31,960 bases of DNA from NCBI GenBank assembly GCA_054661495.1, contig BAAFSQ010000102.1, positions 1 to 31,960 on the forward strand, in the 5' to 3' direction. Of the stretch, positions 10,918 to 21,883 are shown piece after piece. Numbering within the stretch: position 1 is the first letter of the stretch; the number at the start of each line of letters is the position of its first letter. The notes beneath the pieces are model-generated. The model was not told the DNA's origin and searched no databases. It was given only the letters and a program-made list of their open reading frames with translations. This stretch comes from Zygophlyctis sp. KS116 (taxonomy: Eukaryota; Chytridiomycota). The translations under genes and the position numbers were made by a program.

Positions 10918-13900
10918 ATGTCTGATCAAGAAGTTGAGGATGATGTTCTACCTCCTCTACCATTTTCCAAAAATGCATCAGTCATGTCCATGGATGAAGA
11001 AGGATATGTTCCACCGCCATCGTTTGGAAGGCGGACATCAAGTGCCAGTTCTGGACGGCGAATGTCAAAGACTGGATCATACATATCTACCAATAGAAGA
11101 CTTTCACAAGGAACCCAAAGGCTGATTAATGATTTTATGAGTGCAGCAGGCTTAAGTAGTGAGACAGAAAACATATCATCAATCACTGAAAAGAAATTGG
11201 ATATCTTTGCTCCAAATTTTGTTCCATTTCATGTCCAGAAATTCTGTAATCAAAGAGCTCTGATGGGTCAAGGTCCTGATAAGTTGGAGCCATTATGTCG
11301 AGAGACTTTTGGTGCTGTTGTAATGGTTGATGTTAGCGGTTATTCAAAATTATCTGCAGCATTGGCGGAAATGGGTCCCATAGGATCTGAAATTCTGAGC
11401 AAATCTATGAAGGGATATTTAGATAAGGTAATCATTATTTTTCTGATATGATAGATTATTGCCACAATTATTCGGCATGGCGGACAAATTGTCAAATTTG
11501 CTGGCGATGCAGTTATCTCCTACTGGAGATCTGATGCTAACGATTCTAGTAAAGATATTCATTATGGAGAAATTGTATTATCTGCTGCTCAATGCTGTCT
11601 CGATTTATTGACAAAATATGGGACTTATGAACTAAATATAAAGGACTGTGCTACGAAAATGTTGCGTATACATTTGGGAATTGGGGCAGGTCCAATATAT
11701 GAAAATCATGTTGGTGGTCCACCCGGCAGATGGGAGTTTTTTATTTCCGGTGATGGTGTAAATCAGTTGGGTACTGTTCTTGATTTGGCAAAGGCTGGTA
11801 GCTTAAATTAATCTAATTATAGGTGAATTAGCGCTATCTCATCAAGCTCTAAAATATTTTAGTATTGTTGTTGACATCGATACGGTTAACATTGGAAACT
11901 ATGATAAACGCTGCATCATATTAACAGGATTAGAAAAAGCTAGAAGGAAAGTACCACAAACTATAATACCCCTTCAATCACTTCCTGAATTAGATCGCTT
12001 TCAATCTTTACGCTACCAATCGCTTTTACGGCTTTTTATGGATCAGACTGCGCTTTTTAAAATTCAAGCTGATATAAAGCAATCACAGTTATTTGGATTA
12101 AATAATGAACTTATGGATCTTCTGGACCTGATAGAGTTGAGACAAGTTTCTACGGTATTTATTCGTATTGGAGATTTACAAAGAATAAAGGGAAAGGAAA
12201 TTCTGACTGAATCTCAAAAGGCAATCCAGGTTGTACAGAATGCTCTAGCCAAAAATGAAGGGGCATTACGACAGATACATGTTGATGATAAAGGTGCTGT
12301 TATCTTATGCTTTTTTGGTCTCCCTCCTATGGCACACGAGAATGATTCATCTCTTGCTCTTAAGGCAGCGTTAGAAATTAAAGATGCTTTTCTTGACTTG
12401 TTTGAAGAATTTTCGTTGGGTGTCACAACAGGAATTGTCGCTTTTGGTGGAGTCGGGGTTGTAGGGCGTACTGAATATGCAGTTGTAAAATATTTACAAT
12501 ATTTAATATTTATAGATGGGTGATTCAATTAATATGGCAGCACGGTTGATGTGTCATCCTGAAGCAGCGGAAAACATGCTTTGTGATGAAAAAACGTACA
12601 ACCTTTGCAAATCCCAATTTCAGTTCAATTTGTTAGGTGAAACAAAAGTAAAAGGGAAATCTGCGCCAATATCAATCTTTAGACCGCTTGAAGTTTTGAA
12701 AGAAAACGATAAAAAATCAGAGTTAAATCAAGGACTACCTTTGATTGGTAGAGTTAAAGAAAGAAATGCTATCCGAACGATTATTGGAAAGTACGCAAAT
12801 AAGGACATTCCTGGAATTATGATGATTGAAGCAGATGGAGGCCATGGGCTTAATACATTATTTGATGTAATCAGAACGGAATCTCTATCAAGAAATTGCA
12901 TCTGCATGTAAAAATATCTTATTCTGATATTTATAGTTCATCTTTTGGGACAGAAATAGAGAGAAAGACCCCGCTTTATTGCTTTAGAAGCTTGCTAAAT
13001 GATCTGGTTTCTTTAGTAGAAATTTCTACCAAACAAGAAGATGGAACGATAAGAATTATTCAAAAAGAAGTTCCAAAGCTTGAAATAGCAACAGAGATTG
13101 CTCCATGGGAGGAGCCATCTGCAGAGCTGGTCACGCCTGTTACGCCTATATCAAGACAAAATTCATATTTTTCAACGAATTCGTCTACTTCCTCTCTAAT
13201 TAGGATAAGTTCTAAACGAACATCCATAAGAACCTCATTGAATATACCAAATTTGGTTAACAACTTAAAGTTTGGGAAAAACTCAATAATTGAAGAAGAG
13301 TTAGAATCTGGAAAAGCAGTTGCTGCTCTAGCAGAAGCACCTGCCCATGCTACTTCTAAGAGACGAACAGCTAGTCAAGACCTTTTTCATGACGGGGATC
13401 CAGATAAAATTAACCATGCTGAAATGCAACGCAAAGCTTTAGGAGATTTGAATTTAGAATTTTATGCGAGGTCGAAAGCAGCTATAGATAAGATTGGTGG
13501 ATCGCTAGAACATGGTTCTGTACTGAATCTAGTTATGCCAAGCGTATTTGGGGATCAGGATGCAACTATGATGTCCCGTAAACTTCGTCTGAAAGAATTA
13601 TGCGACATCATCCGGAAACTGATAAATGCGATTTCTGAATCAAATTTTCTAGTATTGTGTTTCCAAGAGGCTCAATATATGGATTCTCTCTCATGGGAGC
13701 TACTTAATGAAATTCTATCAAGCTGCCCTAAATTATGTGTATTTATTGGCACACGACTACTGGTGAATTATGACGACGAAAGAAATCGAAATTTAGCTCT
13801 CAAAATCAAAGGCTTATCCCGAACTAGCTTTTCCTCATTAAGTCCATTTTCTATAGATGAAGCTAATCAGCTAATATTAAGTACATGGAGCGGATCAGAC

Positions 13901-16081
13901 GTTGTCAAAGTAGAGCAAAAGCTGCTCGAGTATGTTTTCAATCGAAGTGATGGACGTCCGTTATTTATTCGTTCCTTGGTTCTAAGCTTGAAAGAGTCTG
14001 GCAACTTCAGAATCTTGCCTGATGGAACGTTAACTTTTATTGGGGAATTAGATTTAGGCCTCTCATTTGACGATCGAAATATTGTAGTATCTGAATTCGA
14101 TAAACTAGAAAGAACTTTTCAGTTGTTTTTAAAAGTTGCCGCAGTTATTGGTCAATCATTTGCTCTGGAAGATGTTCTTTATTTTCTAACTGGAATGCCA
14201 GGTTTGCTTGGCAAAATAGAGACAAACAATATCGAAGCTTTAATTTCAGGAGTAGAGGGTCTGGATCGATACGGATTTTTACAGCGCTCAGATGACGGCT
14301 TAACATTTAGTTTCAAATCTTCAGTCGTTCGGCAGTTTGTGTACTCTCTCATGGTCGTCCAACAGCGCCAACAATTGCATATCAAGATTGCTCGCTATTT
14401 GGAATCTAAACTAAATCAGCGAAATTCATATGAACTCTTGGTACCAATTTACGAGCATTACATGGAGTCAGGAGACCTAGAAACTGGAAAGAAACTTTAC
14501 TATTTGGAGCTTGTTGCTCAATATCATTTTGAGAATGAATCTATGGCTGATTCGATAAAATGCTATCGCACTTTATTGAACTTAACCAAAGATCAATCGA
14601 TAGGGTCAAATATTCTGTCCTCTTGGCATAGAGAGCTCGGTTGTGCGCTTTTTTATTTAGAGATATTCGAAGAAGCTGAAGTTAGCTTGGTTAAGAGTCT
14701 AGAATTATTGAATACTATTATACCGCCAGTAGGAATCAAGTTAGAGTGGGAAATAAAACGGCAGGCTACAATTCGACAAAAGTACGAGAAAGATTTACCT
14801 CAAGGAACTGTAGACGAAGATTATATCGAGAGCTACCCCGACTTTGTAGGAAGTGGATTGTCTCTCAATACAAGAGCTAAAGCAAAAGGTCCATCTGGAT
14901 TTTCTGAAAAAGTTAGCTCAAAGGTGGGAGAATTATTATCAATAATAGCTCTTTCAGATTTATATGTCAAGATGGGTGCACTGAAACAGCTTAAATTACT
15001 GATTCTAATGGGATTAAATTTATGCGAGGAAATGCCAAAAGACTCTATTTATTGTCGTTTAATGTCTTTGCACGGATATATGACTTATGTCTCTGATAAC
15101 AATTTTCAACTTGCTGCTAAATATATCGAGATTGCTGAAAAAAATGATTTTCGAAATAACATAACAGATTCAATCGAAATAGTTCGATATATGGCCCGCT
15201 TTCTTTTTCTTTCTGGAAATTGGGCTCATTCAAAAAAGAAATTTGACGCCCTTGATCATCTTGGACATATAGCTAATGATTTAACGGCATCAAGAGAGGC
15301 TATATGTACTAAATCTGTAATTTTTTTCTTTGGAAATTCCCGCCCATCATCAGTTGCACTTGCGAATGAACTGCTCAATTTAGGAGCTCAAGAAGATGAC
15401 TGGATAAGTCAATATTGGGGATCTTTTTTGCTGTGCTCAAACTTACTCTCACGGGAACCAAATCAAACCATGGATCTACTGGCAGCACTTCAAAAACATG
15501 ACACTGTCTGGAATGATGCTCCAGCCCACTTGAAAACCTCAAATTTATACGTTTTATGTACCCAGGGACTGCAATGTCTAAATGAAGCACTATATCCTAC
15601 ATCAAAAAATTTGTTTTTGGAATTTCTTGATGGATATGCAGAAGCAGTTGAAAATCTAAATATCGAACACTGGATTAGTTTCGTAAGCTTTCATAATGTT
15701 TTCTTGGCATGTATTTTCGCTCAATTGAAGCAAGGATTGGATGCGAACTCTCGAAACATTATTATTAAAGTATGCGATGCAATACATAAGCACACCAAAG
15801 GTGAACTACATAATTGCATTTTAGCAGAAGATTATAAGCATTTCTATAAAGGACTTAAAGCAATTTTTGGGAAAAAGCAAGGCGACGCCATGCATGCATG
15901 GCATGCTGGTGCTGAAACAGAAGGTAAAACTGATTCAATATATATCCATGGTTGCTTTCATGCACTATTGGGCAAATTCCACGACAAAAAATCAGAAGCT
16001 GAAAAGCATTTAAAGCAAGCTAGGAATCTGCTAACTAAAGTGGGAATAGAAAATGAATTAGGTCAAATTTGGCAATTATAA
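10918..16081 (+). CDS. ADCY10: Soluble (ADCY10-like) adenylyl cyclase with ATPase and TPR-like C-terminus
   Basis: Exons 10918-11427, 11455-11797, 11823-12484, 12516-12907 and 12937-16081; introns of 27, 25, 31 and 29 nt; 1683 aa, close to the 1610 of human sAC. C1 domain (~130-300): VMVDVSGYSKLS and GGQIVKFAGDAVISYW supply both metal-binding Asp and the KFAGDA lysine. C2 domain (~420-550): DDKGAVILCFFGLPP and GDSINMAARLM, with the transition-state Asn and Arg. A STAND-type ATPase follows (~600-900), but its P-loop reads EADGGHGLNT where GxxGxGKS is expected, and the Walker B region reads CFQEAQYMDSLSW. The rest is helical and TPR-like. There is no transmembrane segment. Class III sAC makes cAMP and is bicarbonate-responsive in animals; a flagellar or CO2-sensing role is inferred. 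The Ser/Arg-rich N-terminus looks disordered. Confidence 0.93.
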
Positions 16082-16102
16082 AAAAAGTATGTTGATATAT
16101 TT

Positions 16103-17929
16103 CTACATAATGTTGCAGTCAATATTGGTGTTTCTGATTCTTTTTCTGCTAATGATCATTGCACTTCGATTATTAAATCCAGTAACTTCACTGACTATAT
16201 CTTGAAGCTCCTTGAGTCTTTTCAGTGCCCTTTTATTTCCCTGCGCTGCAGCTCTTCGATACCATTTTTTTGCTTCATTAAGATCAGGTTTAGTTCCTAT
16301 TCCATTTTCTGAGAAATAACCAACTGCAAATTCAGCCTTTGCTAGCCCCTTATCGGCAGCTTTCCGAGCCCAAAGATATGCATCAGGTTCTGATTTTTCT
16401 AATAAAAATTTTGCACCAGTCAAATACCATCCTGATAATCCTAACTCTGCATCGGGGTCACCATTCTCGGCGGCTTTAGTATACCAAGCTATGGAACGCC
16501 TTGGATCAATTTCTAAATCAAGATATCCATGCTCTACATTATTAAGAGTATTAATAAAGCTCTACCGTATGCCAGACCCAATCTGAACTGACTAGGTGCA
16601 TGATTCATAGAAGCTGCCCTGTTAAATAATTCAACTGCATAAGAAAAATCCTAAAATAAATATATAATTTCCTCACAGGAATAATTAGAGTTCCAACCTT
16701 TTCATTATCAGATCCTTCATATAATAAACCAAGTTCATAAAGTGCATGTGTTGCAGCATCTCCTCCAGTGCTGATAGCTTTTTTCAACAATGAAATTCCC
16801 TCTTTTGGATTTGGAGTAACTCCTAGATCCCCATGAAGAAGAATCATTGCCAATTTATACATTGCAGTTCCATTTCCTAGTAGATATGCTCTTCTATAAT
16901 ATAAAATTGCTTTATTTGCATCCTTTTTTACTCCTGCACCAACTTCAAAACATACTGCAACTCTATATGTAGCAACAGGATGATTTTGTTTAGCAGCTTG
17001 CAAATATAATCCAAAAGATTTTTCATGATCCAAATTCAATCCTTTTTATAAACTACTAAAAACACACCTATTGATCCAGAACCATACCACTCTGCCAACA
17101 TAAACTGAGCTTCCGGATAACCTTTGACAACTCCCGAACTAGTCCCAACTAATCCTTTTATCCATTTTAAAGCTTCACTGTGCAATAAAATCCTATTCCT
17201 TTTAATCTTTTTAGAATCATGATTTGTTTTTGCATACTTTTCAGCCGTTTCCAATAGAAATTTAACAAAATCTAAAATGAACTTTGGATCATCACTTTGT
17301 TCTACTGCTCTTCTATAACTTCCTAGTGAAGGATACGGACTATTCTGATTAATTTGAATACTTGAAACCACTGATCCTGATTCATATGACACTGTAGACA
17401 CATTAGCAGTTTCAATAAAATTATTTGTAGATTCCTGTTTATATACAGAATTTTGATGATTCCTTGGCCATTTTCTATCATTATTTGAGATAAATGATGA
17501 ATCAGAGCCTTCCACCTGACTCTTATACGCAATTTTTCTGTTTGTATCCACTGGATTTGTCAATATCTGATTACAAGAATCATTAAACTTGAGTCCTGTT
17601 GAATTTTGATCCATGGAACGAACCGGTTGTTGATAGTGTTGATACTGTTGATACTGGTCATACTGAGCATATTGAGCATACTGAGCATATTGATGATAAT
17701 GGGCATCCTGATCAGTGGAAGAATACTGATACTGATGATCATAGACAGCATACGATACTTGTCCTTGGTCGGTTAAATTCAGTTGGTTCATGAGATTATT
17801 ATGCTGATGAGTTGATACATAATCAGCAGAATTGACATTAGCCTTATCGGCAAGATTTAATTTAGCAATCATCAAATTATCAGCTGTATTAGGCGGTGAG
17901 TCTAAGAGAACTGGCATATCAGAGCTCAT
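16103..17929 (-). CDS. SKT5: Skt5/Chs4-type chitin synthase activator, Sel1 repeats
   Basis: Exons 17929-17068, 17041-16698, 16650-16566 and 16533-16103; introns of 26, 47 and 32 nt; 573 aa. After a Gln/Tyr/Asn-rich disordered region of ~220 residues the Skt5 pattern is nearly complete: FILDFVKFLLETAEKYA, EALKWIKGL, EAQFMLAEWYGSGS, HPVATYRVAVCFEVGAG, AMYKLAMILLHGDLG, DPRRSIAWYTKAAE, SGWYLTGA, AYLWARKAADKGLAKAEF and VGYFSENGIG. These are Sel1-like TPR repeats. In yeast Skt5 brings chitin synthase III to the bud neck and activates it. There is no C-terminal CaaX: it ends CNIM after a basic stretch. The ATG at 17929 is the first in frame; an upstream exon is possible. It converges on the cyclase gene with 21 bp between stop codons. 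Confidence 0.94.
17632..17695 (-). repeat. Short Gln/Tyr-coding repeats within SKT5
   Basis: On the plus strand, 9- and 12-bp units of the type gatactgtt and gagcatatt repeat, coding QYAQYAQYAQYDQYQQYQ on the minus strand. It is a low-complexity prion-like tract in the disordered N-terminus and likely to vary in length between isolates. Confidence 0.8.
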
Positions 17930-18000
17930 TTGTAAATTTTCAAACGAATAATTTTGACTCAATGAAGACGCAGGGGTTTTTACAGACAGAATTTATGCCT

Positions 18001-19152
18001 TTATAGCTTTGATTGAATCAAAATCTTATTCTTCATCAGGTTTGAAATTTCATAATCTTCCAGTCCAAGTTCTTTAACAATATCAATAGAATTTTGACCA
18101 GGAATTAAAGGTTCATCAGACCCAGAAAATGTCTGATTTTGAAACCTTGGTGCTGCAATTGTCCCAGTCTTTCTAAATACATGATGCGGAAAAGTTTCCA
18201 ACTCTGATATTTCTAAAACTGGTGTAACACAAGCATCAAGAGTATCAAAAATTAAAATCCATTCAGTCAAGGTTTTTTGAGATATTCTGTCTTGAAATAC
18301 AGTCCGTAATTTTGACCAATTTTCCTTTAAATCTCTCTTATCTAGACTAGATTCATCCAAATCTAATCCTTTTAGAAAATTCCTATAAAATTGAGGTTCA
18401 ATACATCCAACTGCTAAATATTTTCCATCTTTTGTAAGATATAATTGATAAAACGGCGCCTAATTTTTAATAAATAAAGTAGTACTCCTCCATCCAACAA
18501 ATTTGTACCTCTTGGATCATTCATTAGTCCGAATTTCTTCATTTTTAGTATAAATGTAGATAAATAAACTACACCATCAACCATTGCTGCATCAATAACT
18601 GTTCCTTTTCCTGTTTTAGATTGGGAAATTATTGCAAGTAATATCCCAATGACACAAAACAATGATCCTCCAGCAAAGTCTCCTAATAGATTTATAGGAA
18701 ATACTGGACTAGAGTTTGTTGGTCCGATCAGAGATAAAATACCTGAAATTGCAATATAATTAAGATCATGTCCTGCCTTTTTAGCTAGAGGACCATCTTG
18801 TCCGAATCCTGTTAGTCTAGCAATAATAAGTTTTGGATTTATTTTTAATAGAAATGTTGGATCCAATCCCCAAGACTCTAGTACTCCCGGACGAAAAGGA
18901 TCTAGTAATACATTTGCCTTTTCTACAAGTCTTTGAAACAATTGTTTTCCAGTCTCAGTCTTAATATCGATACAAATTGATTTTTTACCTCTTTCAATGT
19001 CAATATTATAAGTACCTTGTTAAAAAGTCTGGATTTGAGACATTTGGCTTATCTATTCTAAGAACAGTTGCTCCAAAATCCGATAATATCATTCCTGCCA
19101 TTGGAACTGGTGCTAATCCAGCCAACTCAAGTACTAAAAGTCCCTTTAACAT
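18001..19152 (-). CDS. AMACR: Alpha-methylacyl-CoA racemase, peroxisomal (CoA-transferase family III)
   Basis: Exons 19152-19016, 18990-18486 and 18459-18001; introns of 25 and 26 nt; 366 aa, near the usual ~380. It begins [20 protein letters not shown] as in AMACR. The catalytic region is present: [18 protein letters not shown] (His-Asp), [13 protein letters not shown] (Asp), [19 protein letters not shown] and [14 protein letters not shown], then [10 protein letters not shown] and [10 protein letters not shown]. The enzyme epimerises 2-methyl-branched acyl-CoAs so they can enter beta-oxidation. The protein ends IQSKL, a canonical PTS1 peroxisome signal. The next gene upstream ends 57 bp away. 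Confidence 0.96.
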
Positions 19153-19209
19153 GACTTCCGATCCTCAAAAATCTAAAAACAATCACTAGTAAAATCACTT
19201 GTAACACAA

Positions 19210-19662
19210 TTAAAATACTCCAATAGCATTTCCAATCCTTGTATAACCATCATGCACAATCTTCTTTTGAGGAATATCAGACACACATTCAACTCTAACC
19301 AATTCCTTCAACTTTAAAATCATACCAGCAACAGACGATGTAATTGGTTTCCAGACAATTTGATGTCTTTTACTTAATCCTAATGAATAAACAACTTTTC
19401 TAGTTGATCTGGGTAGTCCAATTATTCCTCGCATTAATGTAATCTGATAATACTTGTTATCGGGACCTTGCAATGCTTTTTCGGTATTTGATAATGATCG
19501 ATGCCCAATGATTTCTGGAACTTTAAAATATGGGGGATCAGTGGGTGTTGGCTTTGAGTGGGGAGTTGCATTAAGAATTTCCAAGGGCGGTGCTTTAATT
19601 CCAAGATCTAGAATTGATCTTTTAGGAGCTCTAGGAAGCAAAAGAACTCTTGATCTGAACAT
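19210..19662 (-). CDS. Mitochondrial large-subunit ribosomal protein uL30m
   Basis: A single exon of 150 aa starting at an ATG. The N-terminus is basic and amphipathic (MFRSRVLLLPRAPKRS), fitting a mitochondrial presequence. Residues ~70-125 hold the uL30 core: YQITLMRGIIGLPRSTRKVV, SLGLSKRHQIVWKPI and VAGMILKLKELVRVE. It is homologous to yeast Mrpl33 and human MRPL30. It is the only clearly intronless gene in the window apart from the unassigned one at 21278-21754. Its ATG lies 13 bp after the stop codon of the upstream gene, the tightest spacing here. Confidence 0.87.
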   Translation of the reverse strand: MFRSRVLLLPRAPKRSILDLGIKAPPLEILNATPHSKPTPTDPPYFKVPEIIGHRSLSNTEKALQGPDNKYYQITLMRGIIGLPRSTRKVVYSLGLSKRHQIVWKPITSSVAGMILKLKELVRVECVSDIPQKKIVHDGYTRIGNAIGVF

Positions 19663-19675
19663 GATTTATTATCTC

Positions 19676-21210
19676 TTAACCAAAATTATTATTTCTTGGA
19701 GGGTTGTTTGGCGGCGAAGGAAAGTTTATAGAAATTTCAGAGTCTCGATGCGGAAAGTGTTTTGAGCCTCTAGAGTAGATTGATCCATAATCCTTGGCTC
19801 TATAGCTTCCACTATCCCGGTCAGACTTATACTCGCTAAATTGTTCAAATAACATATTAGAATAGATGGATTGATGTGCGGTGCCAGATATTAAAACGAC
19901 TGAATCACGATTACTGATTGAATTTTGATTCATGTTTCTATACATGATCGCCTGTTGATAAGGTTCTGTTCCATCATTGGCTTGATTCAAATATATTGTA
20001 TTTCTGTAATTTTGTTCTTGCTGTTGATAAATCTCTGGTCCCATTTGATTCAGGCTAAGAGATGATCTGTCAAAGGTTTCCAAGTGGTCTAAATCTATAG
20101 TGTTTCTATTTTGCATTTGATGCTGATGTAGTTCTGATTCATCAAAGGTTTCCAAGTGATCCAGGTCTATAGTGCTTCTATAAGGATTGTAATTCTGTTC
20201 CGAAGGAGCTATCTGGACCATCATAGGGATTTGTTTTTGATCTTCTTGAACTTGTGGTGAATTTAGTAAATATGGACTGTCAATACCAATCATTTCTGCA
20301 TTTTGATAATAACCATCAAATGCTTTTTGGGATTTGGTTAAATAGTCCACAGGCTTTTGAAATTCTTTTAGAGGTTTTAAGTCAGTAGATGTAGTAGAGA
20401 AAGAATCTCTCATTGCATCAGTCTTTAAAAGAGAATTTCCAAAATTTGAGTCAGGTCTTTTACGTTTTGGAGTAGTACACCATAAAATAGAAGCTAATAA
20501 TCCCGCAAGAATCAAAAATATTGCAATACCAACTGCTATACCTATCCCAACAGACAATGGGATAGTGTCATCATTTTGAGTGGCAGGTAGAAATACAATT
20601 CCAGGAAAGAGTTGTTGACAACATTCAGTACCAAATTCATTCTGACGTAAAGAGGGACATCCTACTTGTGCCGCATCTTTATTTCGAAATCCTATTTTTA
20701 AGACTCACTTGACTTACCACAAGATTCTATTTCAGAAGTCACACCACTAAAACAAGAATCTGATGAGTCACTGCCTGATGAACAGAAACTAAAAACACTT
20801 GTAATTGTTTTCGAGTCACTGCAAGTTGATAATCCCTTTGATACAGATCGTCTGGCAGCATTACAAATATTTGAGCATATTTTATTCTTTTCTGGTAAAA
20901 ATGGACTAGCTGAATTACATTGACTCTTTAAAGCGTCTGAAACCATTAAAGAGCAAAAGAATGAGATCTGATACTGTTGTTTTTTAACATCATCTTGAGA
21001 GATGTTACATTTCCCATTCTGATTGATCTGAATCATTGAAGCAGAAGCATCTGAAAGCTGAAATATGTTCTTTGTAAACTCTTCAAATGCTGAAAACAAT
21101 ACCGGAGCACCTTCAAATTTAGGGCCACAGATAGAGTTTGAAGGCAAAGTAATAGATTGACTGCATGACTGAGAACTAACATACTCTACAAGTAGCAACA
21201 GGAGGATCAT
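19676..21210 (-). CDS. Single-pass membrane protein with Cys-rich ectodomain and repeat-bearing cytosolic tail
   Basis: Exons 21210-20718 and 20691-19676; one 26-nt intron; 502 aa. A signal peptide (MILLLLLVEYVSS) is followed by a ~195-residue ectodomain with 14 cysteines, including CSNICNAA and ECCQQL. A transmembrane helix lies at ~211-234 (VGIGIAVGIAIFLILAG onward), then TTPKRKRP as stop-transfer, then a ~265-residue Gln/Asn/Ser-rich tail. The tail contains two copies of NTIDLDHLETFD or STIDLDHLETFD and a weaker third (NTIYLNQA). This is the layout of fungal wall-sensor or adhesion-type proteins, but I recognise no named family. The intron falls just after an SCG in the ectodomain. Confidence 0.75.
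20071..20179 (-). repeat. Direct duplication coding the tail motif TIDLDHLETFD
   Basis: Stretches 20071-20107 and 20143-20179 are close copies 72 bp apart, differing at a few bases, mostly silent. On the minus strand both encode S/N-TIDLDHLETFD. Protein sequence is better kept than DNA, which suggests the motif is selected, for example as a docking site. Confidence 0.75.
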
Positions 21211-21277
21211 TTTATTTTAATCTAAATCTTTTTATAGAAACCGCAGCTAATTATAGGAGATTTGCGGCAAGTCTCAT

Positions 21278-21754
21278 TCAGAAACGTGACCCTTGCCGAT
21301 AGAGTTCACTGATCAGAATGAGTCCCCAAAGACTGCTTAAAACAAGACAAAAATTAAAATACCCAATTCCGCTCTCTATCAGTTGATGATATTCTGTTGA
21401 CAAGGGATAAAATGCCAAAATTATAGATCCAATTTCCCTTGTGGCTCTCATCCAAGGCAACAGATGCGGTCCATCATACCATGCTCTTGTTTTAGGAGAT
21501 TGATCTATCACAATCTTTTTGAACTTGAGGTACTGCCAAACAAAAGACATCGATCCAAGAATTGATGATAATGTGAGCCAAAAAATACAAAACTTGAACA
21601 ATACAAAGAAATACAATATGGGATCTTCCAGAGTTTTTGAAGATACAAATGATATCATGAATACTCCCAGGATCGCATTTATGAGAGAAACAGAATTAAC
21701 AGTCCCTTCAACCATTACTGATCGTCCAACAATAGCTCCAACAAACTGAAACAT
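21278..21754 (-). CDS. Small polytopic membrane protein of unknown family
   Basis: An open frame of 158 aa from the ATG at 21754. Hydrophobic stretches lie near residues 21-39, 46-74, 108-118 and 128-150, with the hydrophilic loop DQSPKTRAWYDGPHLLPWMR in the middle. I do not recognise the family. The frame also reads sensibly upstream of this ATG (ARTRFVCAFAAVE) as far as a TAG at 21794-21796, and past that TAG to an ATG at 21841 (MDMTDSSPDSIGPLD). No GT donor lies between 21841 and the TAG, so ordinary splicing cannot remove it with that start. The true N-terminus is therefore unsure. Position between two expressed-looking genes and strong hydrophobic pattern support a real gene. Confidence 0.6.
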   Translation of the reverse strand: MFQFVGAIVGRSVMVEGTVNSVSLINAILGVFMISFVSSKTLEDPILYFFVLFKFCIFWLTLSSILGSMSFVWQYLKFKKIVIDQSPKTRAWYDGPHLLPWMRATREIGSIILAFYPLSTEYHQLIESGIGYFNFCLVLSSLWGLILISELYRQGSRF

Positions 21755-21883
21755 TTCAACAGCAGCAAAAGCGCAAACAAATCGCGTTCTAGCCTAGTCT
21801 AGGGGTCCGATTGAGTCTGGAGATGAATCAGTCATGTCCATTCCTACATTTTTAAGTTTTAATTTGTCAAATCAATATATTTT

